DNA of 64,000 nt from Cyanidiococcus yangmingshanensis (Eukaryota; Rhodophyta; Bangiophyceae; Cyanidiales; Cyanidiaceae): NCBI GenBank assembly GCA_013995675.1, contig VWRR01000007.1, positions 186,001 to 250,000 of the forward strand, in the 5' to 3' direction. Below the pieces are notes generated by a model. That model made no database searches. It saw nothing but the letters and a program-made list of their open reading frames with translations, and was not told where the DNA came from. Numbering within the stretch: position 1 is the first letter of the stretch; each line of letters begins with the position of its first letter. The position numbers and the translations under genes were made by a program. Below are positions 9,254 to 20,644 of this stretch, one piece after another.

Positions 9254-10543
9254 CTAAATCGATTGACGGAGCTCTTCTCGAAGTCGTCGCTCTGTATCTC
9301 GTGCAATGATACGATGGTATCGCAAGACGTAGTAGGGTACTATGCAGCGCAGGATAGGTAGAAGCAGGATAGGCAGTACGCCGAATCCTCGAGGGGAGAA
9401 GCCAGCTGATAATGCCCCCAGAAAGTAACCATCAAGACCAACTGTGATCCAGTATGTTCTCCTGGTGATGCCTTCCAATGCAGTGCGCGCAACTTTCTCT
9501 GCATCAAGTGCAGCACCGGCCGAGAACTCTGAGCACGCCTTTGTCGCAGGCGGCTTGCGTTGATTCTCTGCGTCAAAACCTGGGGTCAAGGTATCCGGCG
9601 GAAACACAACCGATACACCAATGCCATAAGGTCTGCCCTCATACATCAGCGCTTCCGCCAGACCGCGTAAGGCATACTTTGTTGGAGCGTACGCACTATA
9701 CCCGAAAATTGCGGCGAAAGCAGCCATCGAGGAGAAGAAGACGATATGTCGCGGCCGGTGGGCAGATCGCGGTAGCTGAATCGAAACGTCGCCTCGTCTC
9801 ACATTGTTCTTCGCCACGATCTCTTCGATGAACGCTCGTTTCCATTCTCGAAAAGCCGCCTGTGCGACCAGCACCGCCGAGAAGTAGTTGCAGTCCATCT
9901 GGGCCCGAAACTCTTCCGCGGTAAATTCTTCAAAGTAGCCAGGAAGCGCACCACCCGCACAACAAATCACAACATCATAGCAGTGGCGTCTGTTTTGGAA
10001 GACTCGCGATACGCCCGATGGTGTCGACACATCTGCTTGAATCGTCTCGATCAGGGGGAGGCCCTCAGCGCCGTCCCTTGGACTCGCTCTTGCCCTGGAG
10101 GCAATCAGTGCCGCCTTGGCGGTTTCTAGCTTCGTCCCATCTCTACCTACAATCGTCAGCTGCTTTATTGGTCCCCGTGTGGCCATGCCTTCACAGAACA
10201 AACGCGCCAACTCGAACCCAATTCCACTAGAACCGCCCGTAATCAGCACCCGCTGGTTCTCCCAGTCGATCGGCCGGCACCAGTCCCATTCTTTCCTTCG
10301 CTTATCTTTTCTAGGAAAAAAAGATCGAATCATTCCGTTCTGGTGACAGATTCCAAACCTATACAACAAGCCTTGTAATAGCGCCGCTAGAATGGAACAA
10401 GCGACGAGCACAGTCAGCAGTTCGACCAGGTTGCCGACTCGTCGCGCAGCTTCCTGTACTAGCTCAAGCACAGCGCGCAGCGGTGGCACACTTGACCAGG
10501 ATGATGTTGGTCCTCCAGCAACAAGTCTCGAGAGGGTGTCCAT
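9254..10543 (-). CDS. 3-ketodihydrosphingosine reductase (SDR family)
   Basis: Catalyses NADPH-dependent reduction of 3-ketosphinganine to sphinganine, the second step of sphingolipid synthesis, at the ER membrane. A hydrophobic segment (LLTVLVACSILAALLQGLLY) precedes the short-chain dehydrogenase domain. Visible motifs are the cofactor loop ITGGSSGIG, VICCAGG (NAG-like), the catalytic Ser in VFFSSMAA and YSAYAPTKYALRGL with the Tyr-x3-Lys pair. PPDTLTPGF follows, which is typical of KDSR/TSC10. Near the C-terminus is a second hydrophobic stretch (VLPILLLPILRCIVPYYV). This order (TM, SDR, C-terminal hydrophobic segments) matches KDSR/TSC10. It starts at a true ATG and shows no break. Confidence 0.91.
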   Translation of the reverse strand: MDTLSRLVAGGPTSSWSSVPPLRAVLELVQEAARRVGNLVELLTVLVACSILAALLQGLLYRFGICHQNGMIRSFFPRKDKRRKEWDWCRPIDWENQRVLITGGSSGIGFELARLFCEGMATRGPIKQLTIVGRDGTKLETAKAALIASRARASPRDGAEGLPLIETIQADVSTPSGVSRVFQNRRHCYDVVICCAGGALPGYFEEFTAEEFRAQMDCNYFSAVLVAQAAFREWKRAFIEEIVAKNNVRRGDVSIQLPRSAHRPRHIVFFSSMAAFAAIFGYSAYAPTKYALRGLAEALMYEGRPYGIGVSVVFPPDTLTPGFDAENQRKPPATKACSEFSAGAALDAEKVARTALEGITRRTYWITVGLDGYFLGALSAGFSPRGFGVLPILLLPILRCIVPYYVLRYHRIIARDTERRLREELRQSI

Positions 10544-11879
10544 TCAAACTCGTCCGCAAGTCGACGGAGCGAGCTTGGAACTTGCTTCTCGACACCCGTC
10601 TGTCTGCGAAGGCCCACGGTGGTTCGGTCGGTGCCGCCCGGCGATCGCGTCGGCACGAAGAGATCTCGTCGTGGCGTGTGAAGCGGCAACAACGATCTCG
10701 ACACGAGGACGACAAGCACTGGCAGACACGTATCATGATCAGATCACTTGGTGCGATCCTATTTCAAAGGCGTGTTCGGAAAAGATGTGATTCAGCAGTT
10801 TAGGAGAGTATCTTGTGCATGAACCCAAGCGCCGGGATCCAATCATAAGAAAATCGCGATCATACTACGAATCGAGTCAGTATCGATGGTGGGTTCTCAG
10901 CTCGGGTCCTCGTTTCCGTCCGTTTCTGTCTGCTTGGTTCATGGCTTCGTTCAGACAGTCGATGCACTCGATTGGCTTGGAGGTGGCTTCGCGGCGGCAA
11001 CGCGACGATGGTGGCATCGGGCGCACGGCACAGAGGATAGCGCATCATCGCCGGGATCCCAGGGATACGAATCTAAATCGGGGGATGTTCGCCAGCTGTC
11101 CCAAACATTGCCTGTCGATATGGAGCATGGTATGCGCCGAGGCGTTCCGTGGCCTCCAAACCAGGCGCTGCAGGAGCGCATCTCATTGTCGCGAAGAATC
11201 ACATCACTGCAGCAGTGACCATGGCTCGATAGAGCAACGCGCTTCAGTGATGCCTGTTTCGGGTGTGAGCACGGACGCTGAGCGATCTGGTACGAGAACC
11301 ACCATCGCATGACACTGACATGCATCTGCGACAGAACGACGAAATTCGGTAAGCCGGAAAAGCCTTTGGCGCCGACAAAGCCATGAATATCGATGTCGCT
11401 ACGGGTTCTTCGCGTACACACTAAATTCATTACAACAATGACACTACAGTTCTTGTCATGCTTGTCGGATCCAATCATGAACATACAAGTGATCAGTTCC
11501 AATGTAGCCATGAATATCATCGTAGCGAAGCGTTCATATCATGCATGCCAGATCCAGTGTAGTTATTATACCAAGCCAAGGGCTTTCCCAGAGCCAAATG
11601 ACCTGAAAGGCTTCCACTTGCTGTGTTGGTCATCAGCATCCGCATTTCTGTAGCACTTGCTGAAGAACACAGACGCTTTGATGGTCGCGCCGATCAGCAG
11701 ACACGGCCGAGCGTCGTGCCCGTTGCGATGCTCAGGCCAACCACCGAGTCGCATTTGCACGTGGCAGCACAGCGCGTCGGTAAGTGATGTTCGTTTCTGT
11801 GTTCGAGAGCCAGCGAGCGGAGCACCAAGTTCGTTTCACTTGCTGACCCCAACCGTTAGCTTGTATTGGACAGAACTGA
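10544..11879. other. Intergenic, upstream of the PI4K gene
   Basis: No supported gene; frames at 10815-11312 (+) and 10951-11520 (-) overlap each other and have no recognisable content. A perfect GTAAGT lies at 11780-11785, and a CTGAC/TTAG acceptor-like stretch ends at 11859, which could be a leader intron of the PI4K gene. Confidence 0.35.
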
Positions 11880-14800
11880 TGCTCGATGCCTCGCTGCTTG
11901 GGTCGGATGACCCCAGACCGGACAGCACAGTTGATCAGGAGCCCGTACACTCGGCGACGGGTCCGTGTTTGGACACGGTGAATCGAGACGCAGCGGGACC
12001 TGCACTGACAACGGCCTCTGTTACCAAGAGCACCCCTGCGGCAACGAGCAGAAACGCAGATGCAAAAGTGAGCCCTACGCTGTTCTGGAGTCGGATACTT
12101 CACTGTTTTGGAGAGCAAGACTTGCGCGATACGACTGCACGCCCTTCAGGTGCTGGCACGTCGGTCGCTGCTCCAGCGGAGCGAACCAGGTCGCCAGCGT
12201 CGGCCCGAGAGGCTGCAGCGGGAGCTTCGGCTGACACCGCGCTTCAGCACGATGTTCCCGACGGAGACGGTGACCTGTCTGGGGACGATGCTGAACGAGC
12301 GATGGAGGTCTCGTCCGCGAGCGAGGAGCTCCCGTTTCGCTCCCTCTACCGTCGAGCCAAAGTGAAATGGGCCCGCCGTCGACTTGAAAAACAGGTACGA
12401 AAGCTGATCGAGTTCACGTCGAATCAGCTGAGTAACCTTCAGCACGTGCGCTCTGGACAAAAGCTTGATGCAGAATTTGCGATCCTTGCCAGAATATATA
12501 CCAACACACGCTGTGAGGATTTCCAGCGGTTTGGTCGGCAAGAGTCCCATGCACTGGCCGAGCACATGCCACTTTTTCTGAACTATCTTTTGCACTCGAG
12601 ACCGCTTGATACTCCGTTTACCAGCATGAGTGGACAGAACTCATGGCGTCAAGTCGCATCTTCAACGAGAGAGCGGATACGCCGACACCAGAATACTCGA
12701 CAACTGATTGAGACTCATTTGCTGCGCCGTTGTGCAGAGTCTGTTCGTTTTGCACTGTTTATGTATTGGTATTTGGATGGTTGTGTACAGATCGGTCCTG
12801 CGTCGGATCAAAAGGACACACTACGAATTATCGTAGAGATTGAAAACATCATGACGAAGAGTGTACGAGCAACCGTGCCGTCGAATCAGGTTGCTGCGAG
12901 CATCTTGTCTGAACCCAGAGCGAGAACCATGCCTCTACAAGGTCACGAAAGAAAACCTTTGGATGATTCGGTAACCATGGGGGCATCGGAGCGAAACACG
13001 AGCGCTCGGGAGAGAGACGACCAATCGGGATACTCACCGCGACGAAGCGGAGGTCCTCCAACAGACCGGGGCAGTCACCAGAACCACGCCAACGCCGATG
13101 ACCCAAATGTTCGTGAACGCGCGCGCTGACTCGCCAGATCACTTGATCAAACAGGGTTTATCGATTCAAGAATCCGTGGCAGAGACGCCAGGAACGACCA
13201 ACAAAAGGCATGCTACCGACATGAACATGGATCGCGGGAACGCAACAAGGGCAAGTTGTGAACCGGGATCACCTTTCGAGGAATTTTCGGTGACGATAGA
13301 TCCTGGGCCACAGGGAGAGCTTACGGAAACGGCAGCGGAACGTGATGTGAGTATCGTGTGTGCTCGCCGGGGGAGCTTGTTTCATGCGCAGCTGGATTTC
13401 ACCCGCTCCCTGGTTTCTATTTCTGAACAAGCGCTGGGAATGAGTCGCACTCAGAGGATGCGTTTCGTGGTACGAGAGCTAGCTCGTTTGAATACGCTGC
13501 TAGAATCGGAACGGCGCTCCGTATTTCTGCCGACCGAACGCGTGGCTCATCGAGTCCTTCGAATTCATGCCAACGAGACCATCGTCTTCTCGACCAAGGA
13601 ACACGCTCCGTATCTAACCGTTGCCGAAGTGCAAGACTTTGAACCGACTGAAGGTGGTGAGCGTGAACGTCGACGAACGTTGGCACGAGCCATTGGCGAT
13701 TGGTTACATCGCGGGGGAGAGCATCGTGTCCCGAGTCGTTCACTCCGAACAACGACAAGCGACGCCCTGGTTTGGTTCCCCCAAGGATCCGGATACTGGC
13801 CATCTGCCGGACCAAACAGTGTCGCCGTCGCCTGTGTATGCTCGGGGCGATGAAACAGGGATTGTGAACCTGGCCGTTTCCGGTGCATCGAGCGGGGCCG
13901 CAGTTTCGTCGACAGTTTCACCGCCATCTGAGAAGCGAACACCGCGTACACAACCAGCGGTGATTGGACGCTCGTCACGCCTCCGGCACCTTTCAGGTAC
14001 CGGCAAGGCGGACCACTCGCTGACCTTTCTGGGGCCGAATCAGGCCGAAGCACCGTTTCCGTTCGCTACCTCATCGCAGATCGATACGAAAGGGACCGAG
14101 GTAACACCTGCGGATACGTGCACTTGTCTGGACCGTATCGATGAAGCCGAGTCCCAATCGAAAGATACACGCCCAGACGTTGGCCGTGAATCTGCGGCCC
14201 TTCGATGATCCACACGACGAGACACAGACGAGAATCCCGACACAAGACTGCCCTGGGGAGTCGACTCCGTCCGATGAGCGCCCTTCCTCAACCTCTGGAC
14301 GATCCTTGCCAACAACATCAACGAGCGGGGATCGATGGAGCCGTCTCTTTGGTGAGTACTGGACAAACAAAGTGCAGCGCATTCAGCGAGACTCACCGTT
14401 TGGGATGTTGCCTGGTTGGCGACTTACCTCGGTGATTGTGAAAAGCAAGGACCAACTACGACAGGAGATGTTCGCCACGATTCTCATTGCAGAGTTTGCC
14501 CGTATCTTCGAGGCGGTGCGGCTCCCGGTTTGGCTTCGTCCATATCGTATCGTGGCCACCGGTGCAGACAGCGGTTTCGTGCAAGTCATTCCCGATGCAT
14601 ACTCAATTGACCAGATCAAAAAGGCGTTCCATGGGAACATCACGCTCGCTGGTTACTTTTCAGAAAGGTTTGGGCCTCGCGGCAGCCCCTCCCATCGCAC
14701 TGCAGTACGCAACTTTGTGATGAGCATGGCCGGCTACTCTGTCGTGACTTATCTGCTGAATATCAAGGACCGCCACAACGGAAATCTGCTCATCGATGCT

Positions 14801-15220
14801 GAAGGTCATATCATTCACATCGATTTTGGATTTCTGTTCACGAACTCGCCCGGTGGCAATATCGAATTCGAAAAATCCCCCTTCAAACTGACCTGGGAAC
14901 TCGCCGACGTTATGGGTGGACCCGACTCGAATGCCTTTCGATGGTTCCGTCGCCTCTGCGGCCAAGCGTACGCCGAGGCCTGTGCTCATCGAAACAAAAT
15001 CATGCTCATGGTGGAGTTCATGATGATGGGAAACGAATCGCTGCCCTGTTTCCGAGGCGGCCCAGACCTAACCCTAGAGCAGCTTCGTGAACGTTTCATG
15101 CCCCGACAGACGCGTCTCAAACGCATCGCCCATATGAATGCGCTGGTAGACCGCAGTACAAACCATTGGACGACGAGATTCTATGATCGCTACCAACGTT
15201 GTTGTACGGGAATTTACTGA
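11880..15220 (+). CDS. Phosphatidylinositol 4-kinase, type III beta-like (frame broken)
   Basis: Makes PI4P from phosphatidylinositol, mainly at the Golgi. Four consecutive frame segments together read as one kinase. The first (to 13129) holds a lipid-kinase-unique type helical region, with FLNYLLHSRPLDTPF and LIETHLLRRCAESVRFALFMYWY. The second (about 13140-13850) holds FHAQLDFTRSLVSISEQALG and RELARLNTLLESERRSVFLP. The third is linker (about 13740-14190). The last holds the catalytic domain: WRLTSVIVKSKDQLRQEM, VKKAF-like IKKAF, catalytic loop KDRHNGN, metal motif HIDFGF and the end QRCCTGIY, close to human PI4KB. Each frame change is in the one-extra-base sense and no splice signals sit at the seams. 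The start at 11880 (MLDASLL) is the first ATG downstream of a possible leader intron. Confidence 0.88.
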
Positions 15221-15900
15221 GTGCATCTTTGTAACGCCATTGACTCTATTTCATTGTCACCTCTTCGAGAATACAATATTCGTAAATCCAGAAAGTACAT
15301 CCCTGAGATTGCTTATTGTTTATGGGCAGTGCACAGGTTTGTGCGAGTCCAGCCATGAGCCAGTCTGCAGGGACCGAGCCGAAAGCGCTGTCAAGTGACG
15401 AGACGCCGTGCGAGGACACGGTCGCGTGTCCACCCCGCTCGGTCTCTTGTCCAGCGCTGAATGAATTCTACGAACCTTCATGACAACGAGAGAGGACTGG
15501 TTCGATCCATGAACAAGCCAAGTGCGGTGACGCAGACATTCATCAGCTATCAGACGAAATCGTTTCGGGCGCTATCCTCTTGGTCCGCCCGCAGCATTTC
15601 CAAACGACTCATCCGATTGTCTCAGAGGCGCCTATAAAGAATTCTGGGGGTTATGGAAACGGACGCTTGACGTGTTCCTGGAAGGGACTTGAAGCATTCC
15701 TCGCCACCATAGCCTCTATGGTCCCGAGAACACCAAAATAGGTGCAGAAAAAGAACACTTTTTTCGCGTGGCTACCGAGGCACGAACCCTCACCAGAGAC
15801 GAAGGGCGCGCTGCGATCACCAAACGAGAAAGCGCTGCCCCGTACGCTCACTTCGAAACGTTTTCTTTGACTGTATTGGGTTTGCGCTCCTCCTCTTTCC
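15221..15900. other. Intergenic
   Basis: About 680 bp between two plus-strand genes. No gene, RNA or repeat recognised. Confidence 0.4.
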
Positions 15901-17086
15901 ATGTATTTGCCATCTATTCATGAAGGCTTGCAGGGAATACGAGAACTTGGGAGTTCCGGTTCAACGACAAAAGCCGTGCGAACGCTTCGTACGCGATGCG
16001 TCTGGAGCGTGAGGAGTGCAAGCGTTCTTCGAAGAAGAGTCGATCAACAGCGTCACTTGATCGGAGCGCACGCGCTACAGGGACAACTCATTCACGCTCA
16101 TCCAGGAAATAGTAGTTTCGATACTTGTGTTGGGCAACCGTTGATGCGGCGCAACCCCCAAACATTGCAGATCAACGTCGGCCTTACCTGCAATATGGCG
16201 TGTACGCACTGTCACGTCGAGTCTTCGCCTTCTCGAACCGAGACCATGTCTCTGGAGGTTGCTGATCGGATCATGGAACTTTTGAAGCGTTCGTACAATA
16301 TCCATACGGTGGACATAACCGGTGGAGCGCCCGAAATGCACCACGCTTTTCGCTACCTGGTCAGGCGTATCCGAGCCGAAGCCACCCACGTGCGGACGAT
16401 CCTCGATCGCTGTAACCTGACCATATTGCAACAAGCGAACCAGAGTGACTTGATATGGTTTCTACGAGAGCACAATATTGATATTGTGGCTTCATTGCCT
16501 TGCTACCTGGAGGAGAATGTCGATATGCAACGAGGGAACACAGCTTATCGACGTAGTGTCGCTGCGCTTCGGCAGTTGAACGGCGTTGGTTACGGCTTAC
16601 CGCACTCGCCCCTACGTCTGGATCTGGTCTATAATCCTTTGGGTCCGTATTTGCCACCGAACCAGCTGGAACTGGAGGTTCAATATCACGACTACCTTGT
16701 TTCACAAGTTTGGGATTTGCTTTCATCGGTTGATCTGTATCACGAATATGCCCATTAAGCGTTTTCTGCAGGATCTCCAAGAAGCAGGCCAATACGAAGC
16801 ATATATGGAGCTGTTGGTGAATGCATTCAATCCGGCGACGTTGGACGGACTCATGTGTTTGGATCAAGTACATGTTTCGTACGATGGCAGTCTCTATGAT
16901 TGTGATTTCAATTATGCACTGGAACTCCCAGTGATGCAGCGTCTCGAACGGAAAGCTGGAAGGCAAACCGTCTTCGATCTTGAGCACAGTTTTGAGGAAA
17001 TGTCTGGCTACCGGATTCGAACAGGAAAACACTGTTTCGGTTGCACAGCCGGTAGCGGGTCCAGCTGTGGTGGAGCCATTTTGTGA
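15901..17086 (+). CDS. ArsS-like radical SAM protein (one frame break)
   Basis: Radical SAM enzyme of the family with a Cys-rich C-terminal domain (ArsS, linked to arsenosugar synthesis in bacteria). The cluster-binding motif is CNMACTHCH near residue 99, in the family context LQINVGLTCNMACTHCHVES.SRTETM. VDITGGAPEMH and LVYNPLGPYLPPNQ follow. The frame changes by one extra base near 16708-16716. It continues as FGICFHRLICITNMPIKRF, AFNPATLDGLMC, YDGSLYDCDFN and a final HCFGCTAGSGSSCGG. Both halves align in order with bacterial proteins without gaps, so this is one gene. Residues 1-75 are Arg/Ser-rich, possibly an organelle targeting peptide. Origin by transfer from bacteria or the plastid ancestor is likely but unproven. 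Confidence 0.88.
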
Positions 17087-17664
17087 AGTGCGCGGAATCA
17101 AGTATCGAGTGACAGAGGGTGCCGACTTCTCCATTTGACAGCGGCAATCGAATCATATACGCAAAGAACCATTCTTCCGTGGGCAATTGGCACAGCGCTG
17201 ATTTAGGTCCACCGCCGGAGCGGCTTCCTTGTACAGGAGACGTGCAGCCCGACAACGAGCCCCTTGTCGAAGTGACCATGTCGGACACGAACTGCGAAAT
17301 GACCGTAAGCACACTAGAGTCCCGAGGCAGCGTGCATGCCACCCGAACGTCTATGGATAACGATCATATGGCATTCGATGACTGGCTGTTGTTACAAGGA
17401 ACGAAGACTGATCTTGTTGCATCGACAATGACTGAGAAACATTCGCGCTCGACGAGGAACTGACTCCGGTGAAGGTCTCGAACGGTAACGCCACCTCATG
17501 ATACGACCTTGGCGAAACGAATCTACCAGACGATCCTGGGTTGGCGAAGGATGCTCTGAGAACAAACGCTTGAATCAGGGCTGGACCGACCAAGGTCATG
17601 GACAAAAGATCGAGATGATCGAGAATTCAGACTTTGTCAGTGAATCCAAAACTCTATCACTGCT
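17087..17664. other. Convergent intergenic region
   Basis: Between the 3' ends of the radical SAM and CCT4 genes. A 114-codon frame at 17119 starts with GTG and has no recognisable content. Nothing else seen. Confidence 0.4.
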
Positions 17665-19746
17665 TTAGCGGGTAATAACGATGTCGTCAATCTTGAGTAT
17701 CATGCGAGCCGCCTCAGTGGCCAATGTGAACGCACTGGAGCTCACCAGGGCCGGCTGAACAACATGTTCGCTGAGCATGTCTGTGACTGTGCCACCGCTT
17801 CGTCGTATATTGATCCCAGCGCTCTTCTCGCCCAGAGCATGTCGATTCCGTAGTTCTGTTATCACCTGAATCGGGTTCAAGCCCGCGTTCTCCGCCAGCG
17901 TATAGGGGATTGTCTCGAGCGCCTCAGCATAGCTCTTCACACAATAGGCTTGGGCACCGCTCAGGGTCTTGGCCCATTCGCCAAGACGCACACTGACCTC
18001 GGTCTCGACTGCTGCACCGCCAGGAACCAGACTGCGCTTCCGAACGAGAGACCGGACCACGCAAAGCGCATCGTGCAGGGAACGTTCTGCTTCATCTAGC
18101 ATAAGCTGATTGGATCCACGTACGACGATCGTGATCGTTTGAGGTAGCCCAACGATACCGCTGAGGCTCGCCAACGGGCCTGGTGAATCCCCCATCCCGT
18201 TCGTGGCAATCGACAGACCATTGATGTTGCTGACGAGGGCAGCGGCAGGACCATGAACAAAACGAACGACTTTTTCCTCGCCGCTTCCGAGTGGAACCTC
18301 CTCAACAACATCAATTTTCGCCAACTTATCCGCAGTAAAAGTGTCCAACCCGGCAATTGGAACACAACCAAGTGTCTTGCAGATGAAACCGACATCATCG
18401 CGTTCGATATCGCGAACAACCATGATCTTCATCTTGGCTAGGTAGTGCAGGCTCAGATCGTTGGTCGCATCCCGAAGGATCGATTTCTGTATCAGCAGCA
18501 CGTTGCAGCCCGTGGCCTTGATTTTCTTACACATCTGCAGAATATGCTGACGTTCCTCACGCAGGACACGATCCATCGATGCATAGTCCTGAACGATGAC
18601 ATTGTTCTCGATGTCGGTCTTGGGCGCAGATAAACAGAACTGAATGAGCGCCACCTGTGCGTTCACGACACGGCTTGGGCCACCGGCAGATTTCACCACC
18701 GGTTGTGTAAGCACCAGGCCCGGAAAGAGGAAGGTATCCTCAAGCGTACCTCCGAGTTTCTTAATGACCCGAATGCGCCCCAAATCAACCGCATGCGGCG
18801 GCGCCTCAGCCTCTTCGCCTTCGATGAAGCGACGCTCTGCCACATGGAGAACCGCATCGACCGCTATGGGTGCCAATAGACCCGCATAGTGGGAGACGAT
18901 TTTGGAGTTCAAAGCGGTCGTTGCAAGTTTCACCAGCTCGCCCCGATCTGAAAGCGATACCGGAACAGAGATTGAATCAATCGTACGAAGCGCTTCTGAA
19001 CAGGCAATCTGAAATGCATCCGAAATAATCGTCGGATGGATACCCCGTTCAAGCAGTTGTTGACTAGCGACCAATAGAGCGCCGCAGATAACAACCACTG
19101 TGGTTGTCCCATCCCCTGCTTCAATATCCTGCGATTTGGCCAAGTTCACAAGCTATCGAACATTCGTCAAAGAGAGGTTAGTTTTTGTCCGATAAAATCC
19201 CAAAAAAAGGCCGAGATCGAGTAGCGCACCACCAAAGACGAACCGCTGTGCGATGCTCCTCGACGACGAGACCGTATCGCCAACTGCGGTTCAGGTCGGT
19301 AACATCCCCGCAAGCAACACCAGACATCGCTCATTTGCTCTCGCAAACGCGTTTAACAGCAACCCTATCAGCACGTCACTAAAAACCCTGATTGATCTGG
19401 TGCGCGCCAGAGCCGCTGTAAAGATTCGCTTGCGGTGCGTCGATCCTTGAGGCTTCGTTCAACTTACCATTTTCGCAGCCGGCTCCTGAACGCCGAGACG
19501 ATCCAGAATCGTAGCACCGTCGTTCGTAATCAGCACATCGCCGCGAGCGCCCTGAATCATCTTGTCCATGCCGCGTGGGCCCAACGATGTACGAACCGCA
19601 TCCGCCACCGCTTTGGCTGCAGCGATGTTCGCGAGCCGCACATCCCGCGCCTTGGCCGAAGTGGCGTTCACTGTCGTGTCTGCACCCTTCGAGCCGTTAC
19701 CGGTCCGCACCGCTGTCGTTGCGTAATTTTGGTTCATTTTTCCCAA
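17665..19746 (-). CDS. CCT4: T-complex protein 1 subunit delta, two exons
   Basis: Subunit of the cytosolic TRiC/CCT chaperonin that folds actin, tubulin and other proteins. Exon 1 (19468-19746) encodes [38 protein letters not shown] and PAAKM. Exon 2 (17665-19152) opens with [21 protein letters not shown] (ATPase motif GDGTT). It continues through [63 protein letters not shown] and [19 protein letters not shown] to the C-terminal KIDDIVITR. The splice is phase 0, and the total is 588 residues against about 540 in animals. Much of the excess is an insert of about 35 residues after [11 protein letters not shown] and before TITIVVRG, in the apical domain. No frame break. Confidence 0.98.
19153..19467 (-). 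other. Spliceosomal intron of CCT4
   Basis: A 315-nt phase-0 intron on the minus strand: donor GTAAGT (complement of 19462-19467), branch ACTAAC (complement of 19177-19182), acceptor TAG about 24 nt later. Splicing restores the conserved [19 protein letters not shown] junction. Confidence 0.96.
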
Positions 19747-20644
19747 CCTTGTATCTGCGTTTACAGAGCAAACACAACGATCTCGTCCGACAAACGCTCT
19801 GTCTCTCTACAGAAAGGTTGCAACGAGAAATACAACAACAGGGTTCGAAATCGATCGCTGAGCGCAGCGTGCCGACGGACACCGAACACCCTGGACGCCT
19901 GGAAGCACCCTCGTCTCTTTCAAGGATGTCACAAATCAATTTCATGACATAAAGCACCCGCATTTTCTTGTCCTCGACGGTGTCTGACGCAACGTCGTTC
20001 GTCCAGCAATCCCCTACTAGACGACGTTGAAGTACTTGGTGTCGTGCTGGTGTGCTTGGCTGCAAATTTGATTGAAATATGCAGTGATAACTGGACAAGA
20101 GTACCGTTGGATACCCTGTGAAGAGCTAGCGACTCTTCTGGTGCTTCCTTGATCGAGTTGCACCTTTTTGGCGACTGGCGAGCACACGTTCGGTTGGGCA
20201 AGTTCAGAGCGTTCGAGAGGGTCGGCGCAGTATCGGTGACCTTATCCTGCACGCCGACTCAATACGGTCGCAGTACCTATCTGCGCTGGTCCTGGGTATC
20301 GTTGATTGGGCTGGCGCAGACGGTGGCCTTCGTTTCGCAGTGGCTGGGTGTGGCACAGCAACCGGACGGTTCGTTCGCTGGTCGAAGCCGAGCGTTCGCT
20401 GTACCTGCGACTGCTCTGAGTGTGGTCGGTGCAGCGCTCGCTCAACGCGTTACGGAAACGTGGCCGTCGTGCAGTGCACTCGGGGCTGAGTGCTCACGCT
20501 CGGGACCGACACTGTGAACAGCCAACGACGAGCGACGATTGGACGAGTCGTCGCAACCAGCATCCTGTCTCGAGTTTGGAAACAGCAGCCTTTGAGAAAC
20601 GCCTCAGATTATCTGTGCGGCTTGCTCGGGACCGATTGTACGGA
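19747..20644. other. Divergent intergenic region
   Basis: About 900 bp between the starts of CCT4 and the ePHD gene. From 20420 the ePHD frame is open but has no ATG until 20645. A GGTTCGAAAT box near 19853 does not fold as a tRNA T arm. Confidence 0.4.

Noticed and set aside
10815-11312. 165-codon plus-strand ORF
   Set aside because: Its composition is Arg/Ser/His-rich like shadow frames. It overlaps a 189-codon minus-strand frame of the same kind and shows no domain.
19847-19870. tRNA B-box-like GGTTCGAAATC
   Set aside because: The flanks do not form a T stem and no A box or acceptor stem pairs around it.
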